Source: Miscanthus floridulus
Lineage: Eukaryota; Streptophyta; Magnoliopsida; Poales; Poaceae
Assembly: GCF_019320115.1 (NCBI RefSeq)
Contig: NC_089598.1
Coordinates: 25,449,687 to 25,513,686, forward strand
DNA: 64,000 nucleotides
Direction: 5' to 3'
This document shows positions 12,108 through 23,557 of the stretch, piece by piece. Numbering within the stretch: the first letter of the stretch is position 1; each line of letters begins with the position of its first letter. Position numbers and translations under genes: made by a program. A model generated the notes under the pieces. It made no database searches. It was not told where the DNA came from and worked only from the letters and a program-made list of their open reading frames with translations.

Positions 12108-14094
12108 TGAAAGGTCCTAATGGCTAGAGGGGGGTGAATAGCCTAATAAAAATTTCTACAACAACACTTAACCAAATGGTTAGACAATTATGAGGCGAAG
12201 CGAGTGTTGCGCTAGCCTACTCAATAATGCAAGCCACCTACCACAATTCTAGTTTAGATAGTGTCAATTCACACAAGAGCAATGACACTACCCTATGTTA
12301 GTGTGCTCTCAAAGGCTAACTAAAGAGCCACACCAACCAAGCATGCAAGCTCTCACAACTAGCTACACTAAAGAGCTTGTCAACTAGTTTGCGGTAAAGT
12401 AAAGAGAGTGATCAAGAGGGTTATACCGCTGTGTAGATGAATGAACCAATCAATCACGAAGATGAATAACAATGATGACCAATCACCTTGGAATCAAATG
12501 ATGAACACAATGATTTTTACCGAGGTTCACTTGCTTGCCGGCAAGCTAGTCCTCGTTGTGGCGATTCACTCACTTGGAGGTTCACGCGCTGATTGGCATC
12601 ACTCGCCAAACCCTCAATAGGGTGCCGCACAACCAACACAAGATGAGGATCACACAAGCCACAAGCAATTTACTAGAGTACCTTTTGGTGCTCCACCGGG
12701 GAAAGGTCAAGAACCCCTCACAATCACCACGATCGGAGTCGGAGACAATCACCTCCTCCACTCAACGATCCTTGCTGCTCCAAGCCATCTAGGTGGCGGC
12801 AACCACCAAGAGTAACAAGAGAAATCCGCAGCAAAACACAATCACCAAGTGCCTCTAGATGCAATCACTCAAGCAATGCACTTGGATTCACTCCCAATCT
12901 CACTATGAAGATGAATCAATGATCTAGATGAGTGGGAGGGCTTTGGCTAAGCTCACAAGTATGCTATGTCAATAGAAATGGCCAAGAGTCTAAGCTTGAG
13001 CCGGCTATGGGGCTATAAATAGAGCCCCAATCAAATAGAGCCGTTATACCCCTTCACTAGGCAAAACGCGTTCTGACCGGACGCTCCGGTCAGACTGACC
13101 AGACGCTGGCCCTCAGCGTCCGGTCGCTCAATGTCAGCCACGTGTCCAGACTCAACGGTCATCAGCCTCGACCGGACGCTGCTTCTTCGAACTGACCGGA
13201 CGCTGAAGCCCCTGCGTCCGGTCATTTACAGTAAGCTCCCGAGCATGACCGGACACGTCCGATAAAACTGACCGGACGCTGAAGCCCCAGCGTCCGGTCA
13301 TTTCCAGTAAGCTCCCCGAGGCATGTTTTTACGACCGGACGCGTCTGGTCCACCTTGACCGGACGCAGCCAGCGTCCGGTGCTCAACCCTAGGCACTATG
13401 CCGTCCGATAGCTCGACCGGACGCAGCCTTTCAGCGTCTGGTCGCTGAGTGACCCAGCATCCGGTCAGTAGACCGACGCCAGCATCATTTCAATCAACTC
13501 CATTTCAACTCTAACTTCATCACCCTTGCTCAAGTGTGCCAACCACCAAGAATTTTGCATCCGGCGCAATAGAAAATAGACATTTCATTTTTCTAAAAGC
13601 GTCGAATCTCGCCGAGCAAGCTCGGCGGGAGGGAGAGAGGGACCCAAACCCATCTCAACCCTGCAAACACCTTATGCACATGTGTTAGCATATCTTCACA
13701 AATATTATCAAGGGTGTTAGCACTCCACTAGATCTTAAATGCATATGCAATGAGTTAGAGCATCTAGTGGCACTTTGATAACCGCATTCCGATACGAGTT
13801 TCACCCCTCTTAATAGTATGACTATCAAACCTAAATGTGATCACACTCTCTAAGTGTCTTGATCACCAAAACAAAATAGCTCCTACAAGTTATACCTTTG
13901 CCTTGAGCTTTTTCTTTTTCTTTTTCTTCTCTTCAAGTTTAAGCCCTTGATCATCTCCATGCTATCACCATTGTCATGTTATGATCTTCATTTGCTTCTC
14001 TACTTGAAGTGTGCTACCTATCTCATGATCACTTGATGAACTAGGTTAGCACTTAGGGTTTCATCAATTCACCAAAACCAAACTAGAGCTTTCA
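12108..14094 (-). mobile_element. Solo-LTR-like element B with GGTGT target duplication
   Basis: 1987 bp, starting TGAAAGGTCCTAATGGC and ending CTAGAGCTTTCA, flanked by GGTGT at 12103-12107 and 14095-14099. Its complement follows element A: the motif CTAGAGGGGGGTGAATAG lies next to the start here and next to the end in A, and the rich GACCGGACGC/GCGTCCGGTC repeats (13070-13490) and the TATAAATAGAG block (13013) are shared. It interrupts the plus-oriented LTR. Confidence 0.8.
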
Positions 14095-14838
14095 GGTGTG
14101 CGCGAGGGAATTCTAGGAAAGCCAGGGGGTTAAGTGAAAAGGTTTGAGAGGGGAAAATAGTGTTCATACTTAGTTGTAATTCAGGAGAAGTTTGAGGTCT
14201 CTTTTGCAAAATCGCCAGCGCGCGTGGGATTCGCCCTGCCGCGGGCCGTCTCGCGCTGTAGGCCGGCCTCGCGTGCGCTGCGTCGTGTGGCCCACGCGGG
14301 AGAATTCGTTTTTCTTTTTCATAAGGAATTAGAAATAGTTTTCAATTTCCGAGCTGATCTTTGGAAATTAATATAAAATCATGTAGGTGTCCAAAAATTT
14401 TGAAACAAATTTTGTTAGGTTCATAAAATTATGCTCTATCTGTTGATGTATTTAGTTCATATATATACATGTTGATACCAAGAGCTATTAAATCGTTTGA
14501 GAATACTTCATATTATTAAATTAATCATTGTAGGAATTTTTGTGGTAAATTGGTGCTAGCTTTGGTCCCATGGTATTATTACGTGCTCACTATAATTTTT
14601 GTAGCCTTAGGGTAGACTAAGCATTAGGGTAGTTAAATGCTCTTTGTTTCAATATATATTAAATCAATAGAAGAAATAAAAATATATCCTTAATTTGCCA
14701 AGCTAAGGGTTTGTTAGTTGAATTCAACACCCTGCCTGATGAAGATGATAGTTAGCTTAGTATTTTAGTCATTAGAGCTAGCTTAGTAGCTTAGTATGCG
14801 TATTCTTATTTTAAGAGTTGCTGTTGTCTAAATGCTAA

Positions 14839-15048
14839 GTGTTGCATCATCATTGCATGCATGTAGAGAATGAGTTGGTGGAGATAGTGACCACCGACGA
14901 TCGCGAGTTCGAGGAGATCATCGAGGAGTACGAGGAGGAGATCCTCATGAGGGAGGAAGTCCTGGAGCCACCAACGACTGAGTCAGCTGACACCGCGCCT
15001 GTCCAAGGCAAGCCCCGATGTATAACCCTTATTTTTGATAATCACTGA
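14839..15048 (+). other. Small acidic open frame conserved in both LTR copies
   Basis: A 69-codon frame rich in Glu and Asp (core EFEEIIEEYEEEILM). The related stretch in the inverted LTR copy is at about 9030-9240 on the minus strand and keeps much of the same coding pattern (codons for a run of Glu). It could be a conserved small frame of the LTR, or coding-like repetition. No known domain recognised. Confidence 0.3.
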
Positions 15049-16405
15049 ATATATATATGTGATGTGCATTTACGTTATAGGAATTTTTATGAAAACCACA
15101 TGCATAGATATATCTGTCCTATGAGTCTTACTAGTGCAGGTTCAAGTAGATGCTATGCTTAGGTTTTCGGTAGCATGAGTAACCTGTCGTTACTCACAAT
15201 AAGTGATTATTATATTTACTCTCATGATAAAATGATGAAAGGAAAAAAATAGAGATTGGACAGGGATATGGTATGGGCATTGGTGGGTGTGACGAGTTGT
15301 GTCCCACGGCCACGAGGCTTAGCTTGGTTACACTGTTTTTCCTGTCTGTGTCGATTAAGGACCGTCCGTTGCTGTGGATGGTAGTTAGGTCATAGACTTA
15401 TTATCCTGAGCACATACTTGCTTATAGGAGTGGGAAGGCTCGTTACGCTCTTATCGTGGGTTCTGGCTCTTTTCAGACTAATTGATTGGAGGTGGGGAAA
15501 GGTGGAGGTCTAAGCACCATACTAAGACCGGGTTTCGTGTGGGGGCTTGGAGTCCAAGTTTGGACGGGGATCTGGACCCCTTGACAGGAGGGGAATGGGT
15601 TGATCTTGTTTGTGCCTAGGGTACAAATAGGGCGTGTGTTTCGGAGTACCCAGGTGGGATACATTGGTTCGCGAATCGCCGTTTTTGTGAGACGGTATGA
15701 CTTGGCTATGGTCTAGCACCGTAATAAGAACTGTAAGATAAAAGATGGTAAAATGGTTCTGATTGCTCGACCCTTACTTGAAAGTAGAACATGTGCTTAC
15801 TTAGAATGGTTAGCTAATGAAGTAATCATGACTGCTAATAAAACTTAATCTTAAGGACGTACTCCTAGTAATGCTTTTTGCAAACAAAAAGAAAATAGCA
15901 AACCCATATTGCCTATCATACTCCTTGGAGTCGGGAAACTATTCCCACTAGTTGGGTAAGTCTTGCGAGTACATTGTGTACTCAGAGTTTATTTTACCCC
16001 TATTACAGGTGCAGCTTGAGGAGTAGCTCTTGTGTGGAGGATTCTTCTGGTGGGCATAGACGAATCCTTGTATCATTCCTGCTATGTGTTTATTTTTATT
16101 CCACTGTTTCATTATCTCACTCTGAACTCTAGTATTGTAATAAATAATTTCCAAGAACTCTTGTTGTATGAAATGGACTAAGTATTGTAAATGCGTACTC
16201 ATTATCGAATTCTAGAGGTAAAATGTGGATTGATTCGAGTTCTCCCGTGGGGTGTGCTCGACGGAACTGTTCGGTGTAGCTAACTTTTAGGGTGCTTAGT
16301 GTCTAGTGGAAGACGAGCGCATCTGAAAACATGTTATTTCGGGAGGTTTTGCCACATGCGGGATGCGGATGCCGCTCCGGGCAAAGCTTAAGTCTAAATC
16401 CATTA

Positions 16406-16531
16406 GGGCCTGTTCGATTCCCGGGGAATGACGTCCGGAACCGTTCTGGCCAGGAATGTTTAATTAATTTGTTTGCAGCAGACTTCAGCAGGAATTGTTC
16501 TAGGCAAGGATGACTCCAAACGAAGGAGGCC
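16406..16531. mobile_element. Tourist-like MITE, 126 bp
   Basis: Starts GGGCCTGTTCG and ends CGAAGGAGGCC, flanked by TTA on both sides (16403-16405, 16532-16534). The 3-bp TTA duplication and inverted ends fit PIF/Harbinger-type Tourist MITEs. It lies just outside the end of the large LTR. Confidence 0.7.
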
Positions 16532-16696
16532 TTAATTAGTTTGGTCATTGCCTAAAGGTAGTTGTGCAACGGAATGCGAAGAGGTATATGAGAAATTTTA
16601 ATAAAACAGTCGTAGACCACATTAGGCAAGGAACCTTGTCTTAGCGCTCCTCTGGTGATCATCGTGACTGAGAAAACCCCTCCCTCAATCCCTTAA

Positions 16697-16822
16697 GGCC
16701 CCATTTGGTTAAGGCAAAATCACGACAGGAATCATTCCGGGAACTGAAAGCTTATATAAATTGAATAGCAATTCCGGCCGGGAACTCTTCCTGGCGTCAT
16801 TCCTGGAAAAGAGAACGGGACC
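16697..16822. mobile_element. Tourist-like MITE, 126 bp, second copy in opposite orientation
   Basis: Starts GGCCCCATTTGG and ends GAACGGGACC, flanked by TAA at 16694-16696 and 16823-16825. Its interior (GGCGTCATTCCTGG, CCGGCCGGGAAC) matches the complement of the MITE at 16406-16531, and the length is identical, so both belong to one family. Confidence 0.65.
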
Positions 16823-17279
16823 TAAGAAAGGAGAGACCAACTCAACCCCATTTCCCTTCCCCCCTCCATGCCAGTCCACCAAATGCGCATGGGAGATGGC
16901 CGTTGCCGCGTTGAGCTATCGTCCTCGTCCCTGGGTCAGGCGAGCACGACCCGTTGCTTTGTCGCGTCATACAGGTGTCATACGAGCGAGCGAGCAGCCG
17001 CTCTGCCGTGCCATCCATGTGTGAGTAGCCACCCCGTTGTGTCACGTGGGCAGGTGAGCAGGCGTTTCCCCTATCGCACCATGCAGGCGGGCAAGCAGGC
17101 GCTCCCGCTGCCGCTTCGAGAGAAGAGGGAGAGAAACAAGATAAAGAGGAGAGGTTTCTGCCACTGCCATGTGGGTCCCACGTACAAAGGTATGAAAAAA
17201 GAGAATTTAGTTCCGATTCAACCCGCAGTCCAAAGCGCGTTTACAGATTTCGTTTTCTCTTTTTAAAAGCGTATTTTGG
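16823..17279. other. GC-rich spacer, no supported gene
   Basis: Open frames of 87-132 codons occur on both strands but overlap each other, have no recognisable domain and lie between repeats. They are treated as chance frames. Confidence 0.4.
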
Positions 17280-19003
17280 TTCGGTTTTATTGAAATGCGT
17301 TTTCAGTTATTCACAGTTTTGCCATTCAACTTGTTTTAGCCATAAAATCTCCGTTTTAACTCCGATTTGATCCGTTCAAGTTGCGTTAGGTTCATAATTA
17401 AGTAATCTACATGTTTATGTTACTGTAAAGTAGATTTCCAACTTTTAAAATTCGAGGTTAGGTTTAATCTATTATTTTACAAAAGGAAATGTTGTTTAAT
17501 TCATAACTTCTTCGTTTTAGCTCTGAATTTTGTGATCTTCGCGTCTGTGTGATCGTAGCGAGACGTAGATTCGTTTTATAAACTTTTCATCTTGATTTTA
17601 TACTGATTGGTGTGTTGTTCTAATCTATAGTTTTTGTTTACTATGCATGATTGTATGGATGCCTGTGTGGTGCTGATTGATCTCGAGTAGACAGTGAGTT
17701 TTGTGTTGGTGATCTGGAGCAACTTTGAGGATCAAGACCAGCAGCGATACTTTGAATTAAGGCAAGTATAATATGAGGCTCCTTGTTACCTATTCACTTT
17801 AATGCAATCTCAATTCATGTGCATATGTTAATAAATTGCTTGGAGTCTACCTACTTTGATATTGATTATTCTGTCCTTGATATACCTATGGGTTTTGCAT
17901 GTGGGTAGTATGCTCAGTTTGCTCCAACTAATATTGATTAAAGAATACACTTAAAGATATATGCAATATGGTATTAAAAGATGTTTTTAGCAACATGGAA
18001 CCAAGGGGGCTAGAGCATTGGGCCTTTTCTTAGGGTGCTCTAGTTTCTCTCCATAAGGACTCATCTTTAAGTGACAACCCAGGACTTACAGTACAACAAT
18101 GAGGACTACATAGCTCTGGTCTTAGTCTAGTACCTTGCTCTTTCTAGTTCGTAGCAGTTTACCGAAAGGGCAAGAGGGGCATACCGGGTTGGGTATGGGC
18201 CTCATCCCCAGGGTGTGTACTATGCTGCGTGTATCAGTGCCACTTTTGGAGATGACTCCATAACACTTGGGAGATGGAATCCTTAGCGACTGCTCCTTAT
18301 TAGAACGACTGGGGAAAAGCTTCGTAGTGTACCCTGCCTGCTCACCTTGGAAGTGTTTTGGGAGTTGCAAATCCAGGCATATGGGTAACACGACTCATGG
18401 TGAAAGTGTACAACCTCTGCAGAGTGTAAAACTGATATATCAGCCGTGCTCACGGTCACGAGCGGCCTGGACCCTTATTGAATAGTTGGTCACTCGGGTG
18501 GTTTGGGTTATGATTAAATTGCTGATATCTCTAACTATTCACATTCGGGAGCCTAAGCACAACTTAGCAACTTATGATTAATAACGAAATATGACCAACT
18601 AAAAGTGCTTACCGCAGTTCAGCCATGTCAAGTCTTTTGAGCCTGCATCCCCTCATGTTATGCTTGCTAAGCGGTAGTAGCTTACGCTTGTTTTATTCAA
18701 ATACTTTGGCAAAATCCCGGATGGGTACCAGATGGAGGTTCTTCAGTGGAGTTTCCCAAGAGGTGTTAGGCTTGTGATCAACCAGTTGACGATTCCTGTG
18801 GTGTTGGAGGCTTCGCTAGAAGAATAGAGTTATAGTATATACTGTAAAGTAAGACTATGTCTTTTGTAATAAATACTTATGCGATATGTAATAAAGGCAT
18901 TGTCTTTGATATTATCCCTTCATTTATAATTATATGTGTGAATTAAATTCCTGGGCACACATATGGTGTGTATCTGGTTTTGTCCTTAAAACCAGGTGCC
19001 ACA
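17280..19003 (+). mobile_element. LTR fragment, same family as the gypsy LTR at 44616-47548
   Basis: The complement of about 44616-46150 is recognisable here in the same order, for example the TTTTAACTCCGATTTGA block near 17355, the GAGATGGAATCCTTAG stretch near 18270 and the ATCCCGGATGGGTACC stretch near 18715. It ends AAAACCAGGTGCCACA at 19003, matching the complement of the LTR end at 44616. The 5' part, including the TGTAACACC start, is missing, and no internal region follows. Confidence 0.8.
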
Positions 19004-19329
19004 GTACCTCCCTTAGACCAATAGACATGTCACTTCTTGGTGTCATCTTCACAATTCACTTATGGCTTTTTGGCATTTTGATGACACTCACTTGGACGAA
19101 GACTCAGGAATTTTTGTAGAAAGAAGATGGTCTGCTAGGACGTAGAGGTACTACTTTTCATGTTCTTTACTATTTAATGATGCACTATTTATTGGTTACT
19201 AGCTCTAAATGTGGCAAAGCTACTACTGTGCAATCTTGCCTTACTATTTACTATTACCTTCAACCTAAAATAAAGAGATGCTGAGTTTGTCATAAATCAA
19301 GCTATCTGAAGTTAATGTTAAGATACTAA
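19004..19329. other. Spacer without recognised features
   Basis: AT-rich sequence between the LTR fragment and a Stowaway-like remnant. No gene seen. Confidence 0.4.
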
Positions 19330-19498
19330 TATCTACCACATCAAAGAGGTAAAACATGAAAATATATTTCATAATGTATCTAATTATGCTAATTTGATAT
19401 CATAAATTTTATTGTTATTTCTATTAATTTAGTCAAACTTGGGATAGTTTGACTTGATACAAATTCAGAATCTCTTATATTTCAACACGGAGGGAGTA
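19330..19498. mobile_element. Stowaway (Tc1/Mariner-type) MITE remnant
   Basis: The right end CACGGAGGGAGTA is the complement of the TACTCCCTCCGT terminus shared by grass Stowaway MITEs. The interior has the typical GTCAAACTT...AGTTTGACTT pair. A matching left end is not clear, so it is probably decayed. Confidence 0.6.
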
Positions 19499-21400
19499 CT
19501 GAGTAAGCACCTAAACGGGTCGATAAGCAAGACAATCAAGCAGACATAATTGGTCCAAAGTGGTGCCTAGAAATTACTTGGTAATCCGAAGACATTAACA
19601 TATAGTAGAAATTTCACATCGAATCCTGACAAAGCTATTGAATAATAATCAATTTATCGTTCTCAACATGTAAGAGGTGGTACGGGCTACGAGTTAATAT
19701 TTAAGAGTTTGTGTAGCTGATATTGTTGTATATGCCTATAACAGATCCTCAATATGAAGAGCAATTGTAAGCATATATAACAAGGTCGGCTATATAATCT
19801 CTAGTAGTAGTGATAAGTAGGCAGTGGACTCAAGTTTGGCATAGCAATGAAATAAGTTCTGTTTCACTAAAGGTGAAACTTAAATCTTCTGTAAGACGAA
19901 AGTTTGCACATGAACCTATTCCCATCCCACATATCAGTATATCACAACAGATATTTGCGTGGGAGGCTCAACTGCGGTAGTTGTGTATATTAGGAGGCAT
20001 ACCATTGATTTTTCGAGCAGGCGGCGTAATTGAAAGTTTGAAACATGTCAACACTGGCGTAGTTGCAGCCTTTGCTCTATTTCAGCTATTACTCCCCTTA
20101 CTTAAATGTTGGAGGAGTATATATGGGAGATCCCCCTCCAAGAGGAGCTAGCTACCTGATACAAAAATATCACATATTCCAATGTGTTGTAGAATGTCAC
20201 TCTCTCAAATTAAAAAAAGGAAGGATTTGATGCAGTGTCTAGTGCGTATTGCCAGGGTAGGAATAGGAGGCATCCGGAAACACACGGCCGATTCATCTTG
20301 GGGCCGTAGCACATATTTCTCTAGTATGTCTAGACTGAGATAGCGGACCAGCCTTCCACGAATCAGTCTGGGTGTCTGGATGACCTCGTTTATTAGACCA
20401 GACTGAAGGGAAAACTCGAAAATTGGTTTAGTTTGGAACATGGGAAATTTATCTATTCCTAAATTTTGATTTGGACCAATTTCTGTGAAGTTGCAGTACG
20501 ATTTCTATGAAATTCTTGCGTTCCACCTTGTGCTGAACTCAATTGCACTATGATAATATGGTTCAACGAAGATACCTGTCCAATGGCTAGCTGCTTCCTT
20601 TGTATGGTTGTTGCACAAGATTCAGAGGCGGCTTTTTAGAACGGAGTTGGAATAGGATCTTCACACTGTAATCTATCCTCCCCCCTGCACATACTATGTA
20701 ACTTGGCGGCGCTTTAGCCCCCCACCAACCGTGTCTCCCGGCATATGTGGAATGAAAATTCAGGTGAGGGTCTTCCGATCCTCCCCGGTGTTGACCTCAA
20801 AAAAAGAACCATAGAAAGCCGCCTCCTCTAAACGTGAACCTGAAGAGAGGCTGTTTGAGATATCTCAAATGCAAACTCACTTGATTGGACATCTTCTCAG
20901 GATATGTACTTACGTAATTAGCCATGGCCTGCCATACCATATTTGCACAAGTTAATGACAAGAATTTAAAAGTTATTGATGTTTATACCTCCATAACATG
21001 TTTTTGTGACCGGAGTAATTTTCTTATAAATGACAAACTTCACAAAATGACGTACCCAGTGAAGTGGTCTACTGCTAAATGGAGGCAAATCGTAGTATAT
21101 GAATTAAATTTGCAGGATAGCTAGCTCCTTCTAGGTAGACCGAATTTCAAATCAACCTAATTATCTCTGTTCATAAAAAAAGGTATTTGCAGCTGCAGGA
21201 ACCCCTTCTGGTTGTTCTACAGTTTACAAAATTACAACCGAGTCAAGGCCTTCGTGATTGTCAGACTGCATGTTTGAATTGCATTCTTCACAAATGTCTT
21301 CCGGCCGGAAATTTCTCGACGAAGCGCTGAATGAATGAACTGCAGCGTTCAGGTCAGTCGAGAGTCCTTGGCCACGTGTTCCAGCTGGAGCTGATCAGAC
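19499..21400. other. Intergenic, no supported gene
   Basis: A short minus-strand frame at 20205-20441 and a GC-rich patch at 20640-20800 were read; neither shows a known domain. Nothing else could be supported. Confidence 0.4.
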
Positions 21401-22596
21401 ATAAATCAATTGGCCCGAATGGTGGCGGAACCTTGTCAAAACAAGTGCATTATTTATATTGCCCTACTTCTCAGGTCTTATAAAAACAGACTTGGCGATC
21501 CCTAATGCTTTTCTGAGTTCCTCGTTGCCGGTAGTGTGTCATACTTCCACCATACATGCAACTAACTATCCATGTGAGTTGATCCTGATTTTACTTGCCA
21601 TGCCACAAGAATCTTGCACCTACCATCTAGCGCTAGCAGTGCGGATAGTGTCACGCGATAGGATTGGGAGGCATCGGATAATGCAGCAGCACAGCCGTAG
21701 AGTGAAGTCGGAGACGGCTCGTCTCTCTCAGAGGATCCGTCCATGGTTTGGCTGGCACTCGATGCTCAAACGGCCTCCCAGTCCGGCCCAACATACTGCC
21801 CAAAGAAAATAATCCCACGCTCTCAACAGCTCGCGGCCGCGAGTTCAAGAAAATCTGGGCGCCGCCGTCTGCTACCGCACTCATCGCCCCTCCTGGCGGA
21901 CCGTGCCTTGCTCGCCGCCGTGCTTCGCGCCGTTGGGTACCACGATCAGCCCACTTCGCCTCCAAGTGCAGCGCGTTGCTCTTGTTCGTTGCTTAGACTC
22001 TGCCATCCGCAAACATGAAAGGGGTTCCGTCAAGTCATCGCCGCCGAGGGTCTCCGACCATAGCTGCGGCTCGCTACTCTACTCTACAGGTTCATCAAGT
22101 GATTCGGGCTCTTATAAATCTGGTGCTTGTAGATTAATCTCAAGAATACCAAGCCAAGGATTGGAGGAACATTCAAGGACGGTTCTGCAGTCTGCACCAG
22201 TTGGTGCTTCTTCAGGTTCTGAGAAAAGACGTGTAGTTCTTTAGGTTCAGAGATGAGACAAAATGGGATTGTGAAGTGAGGTTACAAATAAATCTATGAG
22301 ATTATAAAATGATATTGTGACTGAATATTTGAGAATGTGATCACTGAAGTGTCAAAATAAATGACTGAATGACTCAATGTGGGAATCAATAAAATGATGT
22401 ACAGATTGTTTTTATGAATCATCATAACTATTTTTTAGGTGGCAGAAGGCATTCATACAGATTTGTAAAATACATTCAGATTGCTCATCAACGAGTGATG
22501 TCAATTTGAGTCATTTGATATAGAATTGAACATTGAAGTGGCAAAAGACACTAAGCAGGCAAAATACACTTAAAAGAGACTGAGGTAACAAACTAG

Positions 22597-22718
22597 GGGG
22601 CTGTTTGGTTAGAGGACTGAGAAGTTGCCTCAGCCACCAGGCATTGGATTTCATCGGCCTGGGGTGGAGATGCTTGCCTGGCTAAATCTCTACCTAGGAG
22701 GCAGGAACCAAAAGCCCC
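22597..22718. mobile_element. Small MITE, 122 bp, with TAG duplication
   Basis: Inverted ends GGGGGCTGTTTGGTT and AACCAAAAGCCCC, with TAG at 22594-22596 and 22719-22721. It sits inside the left target duplication of the SINE-like element at 22731-23027 and so inserted after it. Confidence 0.7.
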
Positions 22719-22730
22719 TAGGTGCGAAGC

Positions 22731-23027
22731 TGGGTTAGTTAGGTAGTTTGAGTAGTCCTCCTCAGGTCCTGAGTTCGAATTATTAGGCTGGGGTTAAAAA
22801 ATCCCATCGTCTGTCCACACACCAAAGCACATGATTAAGATCTGATCACGATCGCGGTCGTTCTCACATGGACTACGGTACCGTTGTGTGGTCGTTCTCA
22901 CCTCGGCTATGATACCACTGTGTATGGGTGAGGCAGGGATATGGGGGTTTTCTCGGTCTATGTCAGAAGATCTTCTTCTTATTGCAATGTCAGGAGCCAT
23001 CTTACCCCCTGCAGGTCAAGCTTTTTT
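22731..23027 (+). mobile_element. SINE-like retroposon with ~23-bp imperfect target duplication
   Basis: Ends in a T-run (CTTTTTT) after TTCTTCTTATTGCAATG. A pol III B-box-like GAGTTCGAAT lies near 22770. If the MITE at 22597-22718 is removed, the left flank reads AGGTAACAAACTAGGTG plus CGAAGC, and the right flank (23028-23050) is the same with three mismatches. A long flanking duplication and the T-rich tail fit a grass SINE family; the family name is not certain. Confidence 0.6.
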
Positions 23028-23193
23028 AGGTAAGAAACTAGGTGGCAAGCACAATCTAATCAGGTGGAGGGAAGTAGACCAAATTAGAACAATACCGCTC
23101 CAATATAAGTGCATAGAACCCGCAATATTCTTCGACGGAAAAACATACACCTTCAGTCCTACAATTGTGTCTTGTGCAACAATTCAGTCGAGG

Positions 23194-23557
23194 GAGGACC
23201 GAGCGTAGCTCGGTTGGCTTGCTCGCCAGGTGTGCCAGTGGCCGGGCGTGTGTTCGATCCCTGGGATCGGCAGCATGCCTCACGGGGTTTTTCCCCAGTA
23301 ATAATTTTGCAGGTCCTGTGTATCTGCAGTTTCACGCGTGGATGTGCCACAATGATCAGTGTGACGTGCCCGTCACGTGCGAAGCCAGGATGACTTCGGA
23401 TATCTCTCAGCCACGTGCAGCCTCTTCGTGTAGGTGTAGGTCTAGCTTACATACTAGTGTGGGTGTGTATGTGAGTTTGTGTGCGTGTGGTGGTGTGAGT
23501 TGGTGTGTAAGTTCAGATACTACGACTTGTACTCGAAGAGTCGAGGCATAAAAAAAA
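23194..23557 (+). mobile_element. tRNA-derived SINE with 16-bp target duplication
   Basis: About 364 bp. An A box (TAGCTCGGTTGG, 23206-23217) and B box (GTTCGATCC, 23252-23260) at tRNA-like spacing give an internal pol III promoter. The 3' end is an A-run (23550-23557). Identical AACAATTCAGTCGAGG copies flank it at 23178-23193 and 23558-23573. The insertion breaks the zinc-finger codons of the LINE remnant; removing it with one duplication restores the open frame, which shows direction and order of events. Confidence 0.92.
23206..23260 (+). promoter_or_regulatory. Pol III A and B boxes of the SINE
   Basis: TAGCTCGGTTGG at 23206 and GTTCGATCC at 23252 match the tRNA-gene internal promoter elements in order and spacing. 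Confidence 0.85.

Larger units (their letters stand above)
4485..16356 (+). mobile_element. Large LTR (plus orientation), 5'-truncated, split by two insertions
   Basis: The host LTR consists of 4485-5330 plus 11798-12107 plus 14100-16356. Removing the inserted elements leaves about 3.4 kb. Its order matches the inverted copy 5331-11792 over its whole length: 4485-5230 corresponds to the complement of 11220-10440, and 14100-16356 to the complement of 9980-5331. It ends in GGTTTTGCCACA at 16356. The first ~570 bp of the family, including the TGTAACACC start, are missing at 4485. The GC-rich part (4485-5330) gives many open frames, none convincing. The family is LTR-retrotransposon-like by its TG...CA ends; the superfamily is not determined. 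No internal region follows 16356. Confidence 0.75.

Noticed and set aside
16761..17266. Frames of 87-132 codons after the MITEs
   Set aside because: Overlapping on both strands, no domain, spanning repeat boundaries.
23206..23260. Possible functional tRNA gene
   Set aside because: A and B boxes are present, but no cloverleaf can be drawn; the context (A tail, target duplication) shows a SINE.
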